Source: an uncultured Pseudoflavonifractor sp.
GTDB lineage: Bacteria > Bacillota > Clostridia > Oscillospirales > Oscillospiraceae
Assembly: GCF_944387805.1 (NCBI RefSeq)
Contig: NZ_CALXGI010000001.1
Span: forward strand, 1 to 64,000
Direction of reading: 5' to 3'
Length of the DNA stretch: 64,000 nucleotides
The number at the start of each line of letters is the position of its first letter. The stretch's first letter is position 1. Positions 53,768-63,152 of this stretch are shown piece by piece. The translations under genes and the position numbers were made by a program. The notes under the pieces were generated by a model. That model searched no databases. It was not told the origin of the DNA and saw only the letters and a program-made list of their open reading frames with translations.

Positions 53768-56764
53768 TTACTTTACCAGATAGCCGTAATCCTTGCGGAC
53801 GGCCAGAATCAGCTGCCGCAGGTCCTCATACAGACCGCAGGCGGGATCGGTGACGTCGTAGTCCTTCACCGCGCCGCCCAGACGGACGGTGCACACGCGG
53901 TCGTCGCCGCCGTGGGGCAGCCAGCCGTCGTTGGTGCTGTTGTCAAAGTCCTCGCGGCTCCAGAAGAGAGTGAACTTGTCCTTGTAGGGACGGCTCTCGT
54001 AGGGGCAGAAGATGGCGCAGTTGCCGCACTCGTTGCACATGCCGTCCACATGGACAATCTGGCGCATCCGCTTGCCGGGCACGGTGACGTGGATGTTGGC
54101 CCGGTTGGGGCAGACCTCGGTACAAGTCTCGCACACGGTGGAGCAGCCCAGGCAGCGGGTGTCGGGGCAGGAGGTCTCGGTGCGCAGGTCGCCGTGCTTG
54201 GACAGAGGCTTGTTGTAGTCGGGGTGGACGTTCTTGTCCACGCAGAGGTCGGGATTCATGTCCGCGATGGCCTGAGCGGCGGCGGTGGCGTCGGCAATGG
54301 CCTCCACCACGGTGGCGGGACCGCGGCGGGCGTCGCCCACGGCGTACACATTCGCCACGCCGGTGGCCATGGTCTCGTTGACCACGGGACGGCCCTTCTT
54401 GTCCAGGGCCACGCCGTTGGCGGCGAACAGGGCGTCGTCCACGTGCTCACCCACGGCGGTGATGACGGTGTCGGCGGGCACCTCAACGGTGCGGCCGGTG
54501 TCCACCGGGCTGCGTCGGCCGGAGGCGTCACGCTCGCCCAGCTCCATGACGGAGCAGGTGAGCACGCCGTCCTTCACGCCCACGGGAGCCAGCAGCTCCA
54601 TGAACTCCACGCCGTCGTCGATGGCCATGTGGAGCTCTTCCTCGTCGGCGGGCATGTTCCGCTGGTCGCGGCGGTACACCAGGCGCACGTTCTCCACGCC
54701 GGGGATGCGCTTGGCGGCACGGGCGGCGTCCATGGCGGTGTTGCCGCCGCCGACCACCACCACATTGGCACCCAGCTTCAGGGTGTCGGGGGCCTTCTTG
54801 GCCTGCTCCAGGAAGGCAATGACGTTCATGGCCTCGCCGTACTGGAGGTGGGCGTTGCCCGGCTTCCAGGCGCCGGTGGCGAAGATGACGTGGGTGAAGC
54901 CCTGGTCAAACAGGCTCTGGGCGGAGGTGACCTCCACGCCGGTCTGGAAATGGGCGCCCATGGCCTTGGCCAGAGCGATATCGCCGTCGATGGCGTCGTC
55001 ACCAATACGGAAGGCGGGGATCACGTGACGGACGATGCCGCCCAGGGACTCCTTGCGCTCAAAGACGGTGACAGCCACGCCCTCACGGGCCAGGAAGAAG
55101 GCGGCAGCAATGCCGGCAGGGCCGCCGCCCACGACGGCAACCTTCTTGCCGCTCTGGGGAGCGGCGGGCTTCAGGGTGGGCAGCACCTCGGCCATGGCCT
55201 CGGTGGCGCACTTGAGCTTCACGCCCCGGATATCCACGGCGCTCTCGTAGTAGTTGCGCATGCACTTGTCCCCGCAGTGGTGGGGGCAGATGGTGCCGGT
55301 AATGAAGGGCAGGGCGTTGCGGCGGAGGATGATCTCCAGGGCCTCGGCGTACTTGCCCTCACCGGCCCGCATCAGGTAGGCGGGGATATCCTGGTGGATG
55401 GGGCAGCCGGTGCGGCAGCCCGCGTCGAAGCAGTCCACCAGGGGCACCTGCTTGCCGTTCTTCCGGTTGGGCAGGGGCTTGATGGGCTTGCGGTAGTGGG
55501 GATTGACGGGCACGTTGTCGCTCAGGGCGTTGACCTTGGCCACGTCCACGCCGGAGAAGGGTTCGCTGCCGCAGTCCATCAGCAGCTCGCCGATCTGGCT
55601 CAGGCGCTGATAGCCGCCGGGCTTGAGGATGGTGGTGGCCATGGTGATGGGCCAGATACCCGCGTCGAACAGGTCCTTGATGTTGGTGTAGTCGGCGCCG
55701 CCGGAGTAGGAGATGCGCAGCTTGCCGTCAAACTCGGTGGAGACCTTGGCAGCCAGGGCGATGGTCAGGGGGAACAGGGAGCGGCCGGACATGTACATCT
55801 CCTGGCTGGGCAGCTCGCCGCCGGCCACGTCCACGGGGAAGGTGTTGGTCAGCTTGACGCCGAACTCCAGGCCACGCTCCTGGCACAGGGCGATAAGGCG
55901 GCGCAGCATGGGCACCGCGTCGGCCCACTGGAGGTCCTCCACAAAGTGGTGGTCGTCAAAGACGATGTAGTCAAAGCCCAGGCTGTCCAGACGCTTGCGG
56001 GCGTACTCGTAACCCAGCAGGGTGGGGTTGCACTTGATGTAGGTGTTGAGCCCCTTCTCGGTGATGAGGTAGGTGGCGATGCGCTCGATCTCGTCGGGGG
56101 GGCAGCCGTGGAGGGTGGACTCGGTAATGGAGCGGGACACCACGGGGGAGATGGCCTTCACATAGGCCTCGTCCACCTTCTGGAACTTGTCCAGGTTGGC
56201 CAGAGTCCAGTCCATGCACTCAGCCCACACGGCGGAGCCTTCAGCGTTCTTCATGCCCTCGATGTAGGCGTCCACCTTGGGGCTCTTGATGCCTTCCAGG
56301 TCGTAGCCAACGGACATGTTGAACACAAAGGCGTCCGGGTCGCCCAGACCCAGCTCCCTGGCCATCAGCTTGCAGGCAAACCAGGCCTTGACGTACTCAG
56401 CAAAGGCCTGCTCCACGGTCAGCTCGGTGGACCACTCGCAGTTGTAGCACTCATCGGCGGCGGTGATGCAGGGCTTGGGCACGCACTTGCTCAGGGCCTC
56501 GCCGTCCATGACCTGGACGGTCTTCAGCTCGAAGAAGCGGGAGCCGGCGGCGTAGGCGGCGATGATGTTCTGGGCCAGCTGGGTGTGGGGGCCGGCGGCG
56601 GGGCCGTAGGGAGACTCAATCTTCTCCTCAAAGATGGGCAGAGCCTGGCCGTTCTCGTGGCGCACCAGCTTGGACACACCGAACACGCTGCCCTCCTTCT
56701 GGTACTCCTCCAGCACCCAGGTCATCAGCTGGGCAAAGGGAATGGGGCGCATAATATCGCTCAT
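53768..56764 (-). CDS. ygfK: YgfK, putative selenate reductase/purine-pathway Fe-S flavoprotein
   Basis: 998 residues. An N-terminal dihydroorotate-dehydrogenase-like region spans about 1-420. A Cys-rich linker (445-501) resembles the glutamate synthase small subunit. An FAD-binding VAVVGGGPAG (542-551) and an NAD(P)-binding VVVVGGGNTAMD (668-679) follow. C-terminal Fe-S motifs are CLGCSTVCETCTEVCP (871-886) and CNECGNCAIFCP (910-921). It lies 64 bases after ssnA in one operon with GGAGG before the ATG. YgfK accompanies ygeWXY and ssnA in purine/urate clusters; the reductive step it catalyses is not settled. Confidence 0.93.
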   Translation of the reverse strand: MSDIMRPIPFAQLMTWVLEEYQKEGSVFGVSKLVRHENGQALPIFEEKIESPYGPAAGPHTQLAQNIIAAYAAGSRFFELKTVQVMDGEALSKCVPKPCITAADECYNCEWSTELTVEQAFAEYVKAWFACKLMARELGLGDPDAFVFNMSVGYDLEGIKSPKVDAYIEGMKNAEGSAVWAECMDWTLANLDKFQKVDEAYVKAISPVVSRSITESTLHGCPPDEIERIATYLITEKGLNTYIKCNPTLLGYEYARKRLDSLGFDYIVFDDHHFVEDLQWADAVPMLRRLIALCQERGLEFGVKLTNTFPVDVAGGELPSQEMYMSGRSLFPLTIALAAKVSTEFDGKLRISYSGGADYTNIKDLFDAGIWPITMATTILKPGGYQRLSQIGELLMDCGSEPFSGVDVAKVNALSDNVPVNPHYRKPIKPLPNRKNGKQVPLVDCFDAGCRTGCPIHQDIPAYLMRAGEGKYAEALEIILRRNALPFITGTICPHHCGDKCMRNYYESAVDIRGVKLKCATEAMAEVLPTLKPAAPQSGKKVAVVGGGPAGIAAAFFLAREGVAVTVFERKESLGGIVRHVIPAFRIGDDAIDGDIALAKAMGAHFQTGVEVTSAQSLFDQGFTHVIFATGAWKPGNAHLQYGEAMNVIAFLEQAKKAPDTLKLGANVVVVGGGNTAMDAARAAKRIPGVENVRLVYRRDQRNMPADEEELHMAIDDGVEFMELLAPVGVKDGVLTCSVMELGERDASGRRSPVDTGRTVEVPADTVITAVGEHVDDALFAANGVALDKKGRPVVNETMATGVANVYAVGDARRGPATVVEAIADATAAAQAIADMNPDLCVDKNVHPDYNKPLSKHGDLRTETSCPDTRCLGCSTVCETCTEVCPNRANIHVTVPGKRMRQIVHVDGMCNECGNCAIFCPYESRPYKDKFTLFWSREDFDNSTNDGWLPHGGDDRVCTVRLGGAVKDYDVTDPACGLYEDLRQLILAVRKDYGYLVK

Positions 56765-56828
56765 AGTGAAAACCTCCAGTTATTTATAACTGTTCAGATT
56801 ACGACTTGTTGTCGGAATTGGCCGGAAA

Positions 56829-58169
56829 TTAATAGGTGCGGTGGTTCAGCTCGCCCCACAGCTTCTTGGACTGTTCCATGGTCCAGGCATTAATCTTGTC
56901 CTCGTCAATGCCCACGAACTCGCGGTCCTTGTAGAGCACCTTGCCGTTGATGATGGTGGTGCGGCAGTTCTTGCCCATCATGCCGAAGAGCATGTGGCCG
57001 TCGATGTTCTCGTCAGAGAAGGGGGTGAAGGGCTTGTAGTCCATGACGATGACATCGGCGGCGGCGCCGGGCTTGAGGACGCCCAGAGGCTTCTTGAAGT
57101 ACTTGGCGCCGATGGCGGCGTTGTTCTTGAAGAGCATGTCCATGGCCTCGCACCAGGCCACATTGGGCAGGCAGGCGTTGTGCCGCTGGATGATGAGGAA
57201 CACCTTCAGGCTCTCCAGCATGTCGTGGGTGTAGGCGTCAGTGCCCATGCCCACGGTGATGCCCTTGGCCATCATCTGGAGCACCGGGGAACAGCCCACC
57301 GCGTTGCCCATGTTGGACTCGGGGTTGTTGACCACCATGGTGCCCGTCTCCCTGATGATATCCATCTCGGCGGGGTTGATGTGGATACAGTGGCCCAGGA
57401 TGGTGCGGTCGCCCAGGATGCCGTGGTTCAGGAGGCGGTTCACCGGGCGGCAGCCGTAGTTGCGCAGGGAGTCATACACGTCGTTCATGCCCTCGGCCAC
57501 GTGGATGTGGAAGCCGGTCATGCCGTCGTTGGCCTCCACCATCTTCTCAAAGGTCTTGTCCGACAGGGTGAACAGGGCGTGGCCGCCGAACATGGCCTTG
57601 ATCATGTCGTCGTCGGCCTCTCTGGCCCACTTGGCGAAGTCGGCGTTCTCCCGGATAGCCTGGCCGCACTTCTCCTCGCCGTCCCGGTCGGAGACCTCAT
57701 AGCACAGGCAGGCCCGCATGCCCAGCTCCTGGCACACGTCCCTGATGGCGAACAGGGAGCCGGGGATCTGGCAGAAGGAGGCGTGGTGGTCAAAGATGGT
57801 GGTCACGCCGTCCCGGATGCAGTCCAGCACGGTGGCGTAGGCGGAGGCGCGGGTGCCGTCCAGGGTCAGGTGGCGGTCGATGTTCCACCACATGCCCTCC
57901 AGTACCTCCAGGAAATTGGTAGGGTTGTTGCCCGCAATGGACAGGCCCCGGGCCAGGCCGGAGTAGATGTGGGTGTGGGCGTTGATGAGGCCGGGCATGA
58001 TGACGCCGCCTCTGGCGTCCACAAATTCTGCGTCCGGGTATTTGGCCTTCAGGCCGGAGAAGGCGCCCACCTCCTTGACTATGTCGCCGTCCAGCACCAC
58101 CACGCCGTCAGCCAGATAGGGCAGGGCGCTGTCCCGGGTGATCAGTTGGCCGTTTCCCACCAGAAGCAT
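56829..58169 (-). CDS. ssnA: SsnA family putative aminohydrolase
   Basis: 446-residue amidohydrolase-superfamily enzyme. Metal motifs: INAHTHIYSG (His65, His67), GFHIHVAEG, LGHCIHINPAE and GMGTDAYTH. The family resembles guanine/chlorohydrolase-type deaminases and is linked to ygfK and selenium-dependent hydroxylases. AAAGGAGG lies before the ATG at 58169; longer in-frame ATGs lie in the leader beyond a terminator. It heads the ssnA-ygfK transcript behind a 230-base leader with an attenuator. A purine-ring or purine-derived amine substrate is likely. Confidence 0.93.
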   Translation of the reverse strand: MLLVGNGQLITRDSALPYLADGVVVLDGDIVKEVGAFSGLKAKYPDAEFVDARGGVIMPGLINAHTHIYSGLARGLSIAGNNPTNFLEVLEGMWWNIDRHLTLDGTRASAYATVLDCIRDGVTTIFDHHASFCQIPGSLFAIRDVCQELGMRACLCYEVSDRDGEEKCGQAIRENADFAKWAREADDDMIKAMFGGHALFTLSDKTFEKMVEANDGMTGFHIHVAEGMNDVYDSLRNYGCRPVNRLLNHGILGDRTILGHCIHINPAEMDIIRETGTMVVNNPESNMGNAVGCSPVLQMMAKGITVGMGTDAYTHDMLESLKVFLIIQRHNACLPNVAWCEAMDMLFKNNAAIGAKYFKKPLGVLKPGAAADVIVMDYKPFTPFSDENIDGHMLFGMMGKNCRTTIINGKVLYKDREFVGIDEDKINAWTMEQSKKLWGELNHRTY

Positions 58170-58237
58170 AGCAATTCCTCCTTTGAGTATAAGACGTGAC
58201 GCCTCTGAACGGAGCGCCTGGACTGCTTCAGCGCAGC

Positions 58238-58318
58238 AAAAAGCGTCCATTCCGCCGGAATGGACGCGCCCCTCGCTGCCCCGGCGCGGCAGGGCAGGGG
58301 GGAATCTCACGTCCATTC
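58238..58318 (-). promoter_or_regulatory. Antiterminator/terminator switch in the ssnA-ygfK leader (riboswitch candidate)
   Basis: Minus strand, in RNA order: arm 1 GAATGGACG (58318-58310); a GC-rich hairpin region; arm 2 GCGTCCATTCC (58267-58257); loop GGC; arm 3 GGAATGGACGC (58253-58243); then UUUUUG (58242-58237). Arms 2 and 3 form an 11-bp terminator. Arm 1 has the same sequence as arm 3 and can pair with arm 2 over 9 bp instead, preventing termination. The terminator ends about 70 bases before the ssnA start codon. Confidence 0.82.
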
Positions 58319-58401
58319 AGCCCGTGCGCACAGCACTCCGTTGCAGCCTTGTTTCATAAAGTTTTGTGTACTATATACAGAAATATTCTCCTGACAGCTC
58401 T

Positions 58402-58430
58402 ATTCTACCATAACATTGCTTGTATTTCAA
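58402..58430 (-). promoter_or_regulatory. Promoter of ssnA-ygfK
   Basis: Minus strand: -35 TTGAAA (58430-58425), 17-base spacer, -10 TAGAAT (58407-58402). Leader of about 230 bases. Confidence 0.72.
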
Positions 58431-58478
58431 GGTGATTTTTCAGAGTGGCTAAAAAATTTTTAGGCAAAACAATTTTTC

Positions 58479-58506
58479 TTGAAATTGCAGTAATTTATGT
58501 TAAAAT
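58479..58506 (+). promoter_or_regulatory. Promoter of the YheO/DauR-type regulator gene
   Basis: -35 TTGAAA (58479-58484), 16-base spacer, -10 TAAAAT (58501-58506); divergent from ssnA. Confidence 0.6.
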
Positions 58507-58594
58507 GATGTTTACTAAATTTGCGCCCGGCGGGAAATTGTGTAAAACAACGGAAAGCGCCGCCGGAGCGACTCTGTGGAAAGCGGGTGGAACG

Positions 58595-59230
58595 ATGGAT
58601 GCTTCGGTGCTCCAGTTCATGCTTCAGCTGGCCAAGGGCCTGGCCAAACAATTTGGGCCCAACTGCGAGGTGGTGGTCCACGACCTGGACTCCAACGACC
58701 CGGACAGCTCCATTGTGGCCATTGAGAACGGCCAGGTGACTGGGCGGAAGGTGGGGGACGGCCCCTCCCATGTGGTGCTGGAGGCGCTTCACAGCGGCCG
58801 GGAGGACCTGGAGGACCACCTGAGCTACCTGACCCGCACCAAGGATGGGAAGATCCTCAAGTCCAGCACCATCTACCTTCGGGACGACGACGGCAGGGCC
58901 ATCGGCATTTTCGGCGTCAACTACGACATCACCCTCATGCTGGCCATGGAGGACCAGCTCCACAAGTTTACCAGCACCGACGCCCCCCAGAAGGAGCCGG
59001 AGCGGATCTCACGCAACGTGGCCGACCTGCTGGACGAGCTCATCGACCAGAGCGTGGCCCTGGTGGGCAAGCCGGTAGCCATGATGACCAAGGAGGACAA
59101 GGTGAAGGCGGTCCAGTTCCTCAACGACACCGGCGCCTTCCTTATCACCAAGTCGGGGGACAAGGTGTGCAAGTTCTTCGGCATCTCCAAGTACACCCTG
59201 TACAGCTACATCGACGAGGGAAAATCCTGA
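58595..59230 (+). CDS. YheO/DauR-type PAS domain transcriptional regulator
   Basis: 211 residues. An N-terminal YheO-like PAS domain (GPNCEVVVHDLDSNDPDSSI, VNYDITLM) is followed by a C-terminal helix-turn-helix (VCKFFGISKYTLYSYI). The ATG at 58595 is the family start; a longer frame to 58445 would include the promoter. It is divergent from ssnA-ygfK, the usual position of a local regulator, so it probably controls purine-pathway genes; the ligand is unknown. Confidence 0.85.
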   Translation: MDASVLQFMLQLAKGLAKQFGPNCEVVVHDLDSNDPDSSIVAIENGQVTGRKVGDGPSHVVLEALHSGREDLEDHLSYLTRTKDGKILKSSTIYLRDDDGRAIGIFGVNYDITLMLAMEDQLHKFTSTDAPQKEPERISRNVADLLDELIDQSVALVGKPVAMMTKEDKVKAVQFLNDTGAFLITKSGDKVCKFFGISKYTLYSYIDEGKS

Positions 59231-59359
59231 CCTTCCGGGCCGGGAACAGCCCTGAAATCGGGGAATGTAAACCGCTGGTTGACAAAAATCCACCCTCCGG
59301 TTGGTGGTTTTAGGGCCCGTCCCTGTGCTAAGGTGGAGAAGGAAAGGGGGCGCGCGCCT

Positions 59360-60622
59360 ATGACAGTGGGACAGCGCATCGCGCAGAAACGAAAGGAGCT
59401 GGGCCTCTCTCAGGAGGGGCTGGGAGATAAGCTGGGGGTGTCCCGGCAGGCCATCTATAAGTGGGAGTCGGACGCCAGCCTGCCCGAGGTGGAGAAGCTG
59501 GTGGCATTAAGCAGGATTTTCTCCGTGCCGGTGGGCTGGCTGCTGGGAGAGGAGGAGCACCCCGCCGGGCAGGCGGACGGCCAGAGCGCGGAGCTGACCG
59601 AGGCCCAGATCAAAATGGTCCAGGAGATTGCGGACCGGTACCTGGCCGCCCAGACGGCCCGGATGGAACAGCCGCCTCAGCCTCCCGCCAGGCGGCGGTG
59701 GCCCCTGATTGCCGGCGGCGCGGCGGCGCTGGTGGCGGCGGCGCTCTTTCTCAACCTGTTCAGCCAGCTCAACCGGGTGAGCCAGGACTATGGCAACCTG
59801 CAAAGCACCATCTCCAACGTATCCTCCAACGTAAACAGCCAGATTGGCTCCATCACCAGCCGGGTGGAGGAGATTCTCAAGGCCCAGAACAGCCTGACCG
59901 CCAGCTACAACGCGGAGTTTCTCTCCTCCGACCCAGGGGCGGGGACCGCATCCTTTGCCCTGGAGGCGGTCCCCAAGACCTATGTGGAGGGCATGGAGGC
60001 GGTCTTTCTGGCCGACTGCGGGGACGGTCCCCTGGAGTTCCCCGGTGTCCTGGGGGAGGGCCAGTCCTTCTCCGCCCAGGTAACCGTGCCGCTCACCGAC
60101 TCCATTACCCTCTCGGTGGTCTTTGTGAACGGAGAGCGGCGGGAGACCCAGATGCTGGATGTGTTTACCTACCTCCTGTCCGACACCTATCCCTATGTGA
60201 GCTGTGACGGCTCCGATCTGTGGGGCAGCACCGGGAAAGACGGCGTGCTCCGCAATTCCAGGTACACCTTCATCACGGTGGACGAGGCGTTTACAGGCGG
60301 CCCGTGTACCAAGATAGCGGACATCCAGGTGGGCCTGTTCCGGGACCAGAAGCTGGTGGCCCGGTATACCCCCTGTGAGCAGCCTGACAGCTATAAAGGG
60401 GACTGGGAGAACGCCCGGTTCTTTGAGGGCCCGGAGACCATTACCCTGGAACCCGGGTACACCTACTGCATGGCCGCTCTGGTCACCGACGAGTACGGAC
60501 GGCAGTGGGTGGTGCATGGTACCCCGGCGGTCTACGACCCGGAGGAGGAATTTGTGGAATACGCCGACATTGCGGAGGACTACTCCAGCGACCCGGCGGA
60601 CTGGGACTTTACAGTGGGATAA
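59360..60622 (+). CDS. Membrane-anchored XRE-type HTH protein with extracytoplasmic domain
   Basis: 420 residues. An N-terminal XRE domain (GQRIAQKRKELGLSQEGLGD, VSRQAIYKWES) is followed by a membrane helix (about 113-135). A short coiled-coil (VSQDYGNLQSTISNVSSNV) and a roughly 240-residue beta-rich extracytoplasmic part complete it. The architecture is of a one-component transmembrane regulator. AAGGGGG lies 9 bases before the ATG. Ligand and targets unknown. Confidence 0.82.
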   Translation: MTVGQRIAQKRKELGLSQEGLGDKLGVSRQAIYKWESDASLPEVEKLVALSRIFSVPVGWLLGEEEHPAGQADGQSAELTEAQIKMVQEIADRYLAAQTARMEQPPQPPARRRWPLIAGGAAALVAAALFLNLFSQLNRVSQDYGNLQSTISNVSSNVNSQIGSITSRVEEILKAQNSLTASYNAEFLSSDPGAGTASFALEAVPKTYVEGMEAVFLADCGDGPLEFPGVLGEGQSFSAQVTVPLTDSITLSVVFVNGERRETQMLDVFTYLLSDTYPYVSCDGSDLWGSTGKDGVLRNSRYTFITVDEAFTGGPCTKIADIQVGLFRDQKLVARYTPCEQPDSYKGDWENARFFEGPETITLEPGYTYCMAALVTDEYGRQWVVHGTPAVYDPEEEFVEYADIAEDYSSDPADWDFTVG

Positions 60623-60632
60623 AAAAGAAAAG

Positions 60633-60664
60633 AACCGCCCCGGAGCAGTGCTCCGGGGCGGTTT
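60633..60664. terminator. Bidirectional terminator
   Basis: AACCGCCCCGGAGC/GCTCCGGGGCGGTT with A- and T-rich flanks. Confidence 0.92.
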
Positions 60665-60676
60665 GTGATGTATGAA

Positions 60677-62023
60677 TTACTTCGCGGCGGTCTCGGCGGG
60701 AGCCTTCTCCCTGGGGAGGATCAGGTTGAGCAGGATGGCCATCAGAGTGGCAACCACCACGGAGGAGGAGCCGAACACGGTGTGGACCCAGTCGGGGAAG
60801 CCGTTGCCGCTCAGGCAGCCGGATACCTGGGTGATGCCCACGCCCAGGGCCACGGACAGACCCACCACGGTGCTCTTCCGGGCGGAGAAGCCGCCGTCGG
60901 TGATCGTGCGGATGCCGGTCATGGTGATGGTGGCAAACACGGAGATGGTGGCGCCGCCCACCACGCACTGGGGAATGGTGGAGAGGACGGAGGCGAACTT
61001 GGGGATGAAGCCGGCCACCAGCATGATGAGGGCGGCCAGGGCGAATACCGCCCGGTTGATGACCCTGTTGACGGTGACAATGCCCACGTTCTGGCTGTAG
61101 GAGGCCACGGGCAGGCCGCCGAAGAAGGCGCCCAGCACGCTCATGACGCCCTGGCCGATGATGCCGCCGGACAGCTCCCTGTCGGTGGGCAGGCGGTCCA
61201 TGCCGCCCATGGTGGTGGAGGACAGGTCGCCGATGGTCTGCACCGAGTTGACCACGTACACAATGGCCAGGGAGGCGATGGCGGCGGGCTCAAAGGCGAG
61301 CTCGAAGGGTATGAACTTGGGCAGGGCAAACCAGGAGGCGGAGGCCACAGAGGACAGGTCCACAATGCCGAAGCAGAAGGCCGCGATGTAGCCCACAATC
61401 ATGCCGAACAGAAGGGCGCCCAGCTTCCAGATACCCTTGGTGTAGTTCTGAAGGAAGATGACAACGGCAAAGGTGATGAGAGCCACCGCCCAGCTGCGCA
61501 CGCCGCCGAACCACTCGCTGGCGGTGTCGCCGCCGGCCATGTACTTCACGGCGGTGGGATACAGGGACAGGCCGATGGTAAAGATAACCGTGCCGGTGAC
61601 CAGGGGTGGGAAGAGCTTGCGGATGGGGCGGACAAAGAGGCCGAAGAGAATGGCTACAAAACCGCCCACCAGCTCCGCGCCCAGAATGGCAGGCAGGCCG
61701 AAGCCGGCGCCGATGGCCTGGAGGGTGGGGACGTAGGCAAAGCTGATGCCCATGATGACCGGCAGGCGGGAGCCGATGCGGCCGAAGATGGGGAAGAGCT
61801 GCAGCAGGGTGGCCAGCGCGGTGACCACCAGGGACACCTGGATCAGCAGGGTCTTTTCCTCAGCGGAGAGCCCGCAGGTGCCCGACACAATCATAGCGGG
61901 GGTGATGACGCCCACCACCGCTGCCACAACGTGCTGGAGTCCCAGGGGAATCAGCTGTCCCGCAGGGGGAATGCCCTGGTAGGAGAACACCAGGTCGGGG
62001 CGGCTTTCCGTGGCCTGTGCCAT
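60677..62023 (-). CDS. Uracil-xanthine (NCS2) family permease
   Basis: 448-residue, about 14-helix NCS2 transporter. GLQHVVAAVVGVITPAMIV at the start, SVQTIGDLSSTTMGG in the substrate region and PVASYSQNVGIVTVNRVINR (NAT signature region) place it with xanthine/urate permeases rather than uracil ones. It lies close to ssnA-ygfK, consistent with purine or urate uptake for that pathway. A T-rich terminator lies after its stop. Confidence 0.9.
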   Translation of the reverse strand: MAQATESRPDLVFSYQGIPPAGQLIPLGLQHVVAAVVGVITPAMIVSGTCGLSAEEKTLLIQVSLVVTALATLLQLFPIFGRIGSRLPVIMGISFAYVPTLQAIGAGFGLPAILGAELVGGFVAILFGLFVRPIRKLFPPLVTGTVIFTIGLSLYPTAVKYMAGGDTASEWFGGVRSWAVALITFAVVIFLQNYTKGIWKLGALLFGMIVGYIAAFCFGIVDLSSVASASWFALPKFIPFELAFEPAAIASLAIVYVVNSVQTIGDLSSTTMGGMDRLPTDRELSGGIIGQGVMSVLGAFFGGLPVASYSQNVGIVTVNRVINRAVFALAALIMLVAGFIPKFASVLSTIPQCVVGGATISVFATITMTGIRTITDGGFSARKSTVVGLSVALGVGITQVSGCLSGNGFPDWVHTVFGSSSVVVATLMAILLNLILPREKAPAETAAK

Positions 62024-62077
62024 TACACATCACCTCATAAAAAATTTTTAGCAAAAAATATTTTTCAGAACAAGGAG

Positions 62078-62106
62078 ATCATAATTGATTTGTCCTCCTG
62101 GCACAA
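62078..62106 (-). promoter_or_regulatory. Promoter of the NCS2 permease gene
   Basis: Minus strand: -35 TTGTGC (62106-62101), 17-base spacer, -10 TATGAT (62083-62078). Confidence 0.55.
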
Positions 62107-62262
62107 GGGAAAAGTGTGAAGCGGACGGAGAAAATATATTGCCGTTTTTATGCAAAACGCCCAAATATCAAAAAATGTTGTCGGACAAGGCCTTTCGGGG
62201 GGAGAAAGAGTGTGTTATAATCAGGAAATCTACTGGCTGGTGCGCCGGAGAGGAGACATTTT

Positions 62263-62964
62263 ATGGATAATCAGCAGCTGCCTGCACTGAAGATCATCGC
62301 CCGTATCCACAGCGACTTTTCCGGCAAATTCGGCATTCCCCGCCAGAGCGGACTGGTGGAGGAGCTGGAATCGGCGGTGGTGTTTGAGCCGGAGTACCGC
62401 CGGGAGGACGCCCTGCGGGGGATTGAGGACTTCAGCCACCTGTGGCTCATCTGGGGCTTCCACAGAGCGGTGCGGGAGCGCTGGTCCCCCACGGTGCGGC
62501 CGCCCCGGCTGGGGGGCAACACCCGCATGGGGGTGTTTGCCACCCGCTCCCCCTTCCGGCCCAATCCCATTGGCCTGTCGTCGGTAAGACTGCTGGGGGT
62601 GGAGCGCCATCCGGAGCACGGACACATCCTGCGGGTTGCGGGCGCTGACCTGATGGACGGGACTCCCATCTTCGACATCAAGCCCTACCTGCCCTACGCC
62701 GACAGCCACCCGGAGGCCTCCGGCGGCTTTGCCGGGCAGGACGGGGGCAAGGTGCTGGAGGTGGACTTCCCGCCCCAGCTCCAGGCTCTGGTGCCGCCGG
62801 ACAAGCTGGCCGCCCTCACCGGCGTGCTGGCCCACGACCCCCGGCCCGCCTACCAGCAGGACCCCGAGCGGGTGTACGGCATGACGTTTGCCGGGCTGAA
62901 CGTCCGCTTCTCCGTGGAGGGCGAGGTGCTCACCGTCCGGCAGGTGGAGAAGCTGGGAGAATAG
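62263..62964 (+). CDS. trmO: tRNA (N6-threonylcarbamoyladenosine(37)-N6)-methyltransferase TrmO
   Basis: 233-residue TsaA/UPF0066 protein. It begins ALKIIARIHSDFSGKFGIPR and carries the signature GVFATRSPFRPNPIGLSSV. DGTPIFDIKPYLPYAD completes the SAM-binding beta-barrel. It methylates t6A37 in tRNAs reading ACC/ACU in E. coli. GAGGAGA lies before the ATG. Confidence 0.93.
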   Translation: MDNQQLPALKIIARIHSDFSGKFGIPRQSGLVEELESAVVFEPEYRREDALRGIEDFSHLWLIWGFHRAVRERWSPTVRPPRLGGNTRMGVFATRSPFRPNPIGLSSVRLLGVERHPEHGHILRVAGADLMDGTPIFDIKPYLPYADSHPEASGGFAGQDGGKVLEVDFPPQLQALVPPDKLAALTGVLAHDPRPAYQQDPERVYGMTFAGLNVRFSVEGEVLTVRQVEKLGE

Positions 62965-62976
62965 ACGAGTATAGCA

Positions 62977-63006
62977 GGAGGAGGACCATTTTGGTCCTCC
63001 TCTTTT
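62977..63006 (+). terminator. Terminator after trmO
   Basis: AGGAGGACC/GGTCCTCCT with a TTTT-containing loop, followed by CTTTTGC. Confidence 0.8.
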
Positions 63007-63152
63007 GCGACTCATAGAAAAACCTGATAACAGACTGTGGATCATATCAAAATGCAATTTCACATGGAAGGCCAGATTCGGTATACTGAACAAAAAGGAC
63101 ACCGGAAAAAGCGGGCACGCTGAAGCCCAAGACAAAAATGGAGGGAATTACA

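Noticed and set aside
53741..56893. A 1050-residue open frame antisense to ygfK
   Set aside because: Shadow frame created by high GC and biased third positions; Gly/Val/His/Leu-rich composition, no family motifs, and it lies over a clearly conserved gene. The same applies to long antisense frames over ygeY (945-2537), ygeW (2291-3802), the ABC exporter (39376-42120), the M56 gene (50576-52915) and the phosphatase (35505-37751).
58170..58316. N-terminal extension of SsnA to 58316
   Set aside because: It would run through the leader terminator and lacks similarity to the family; the ATG at 58169 has an excellent ribosome site.
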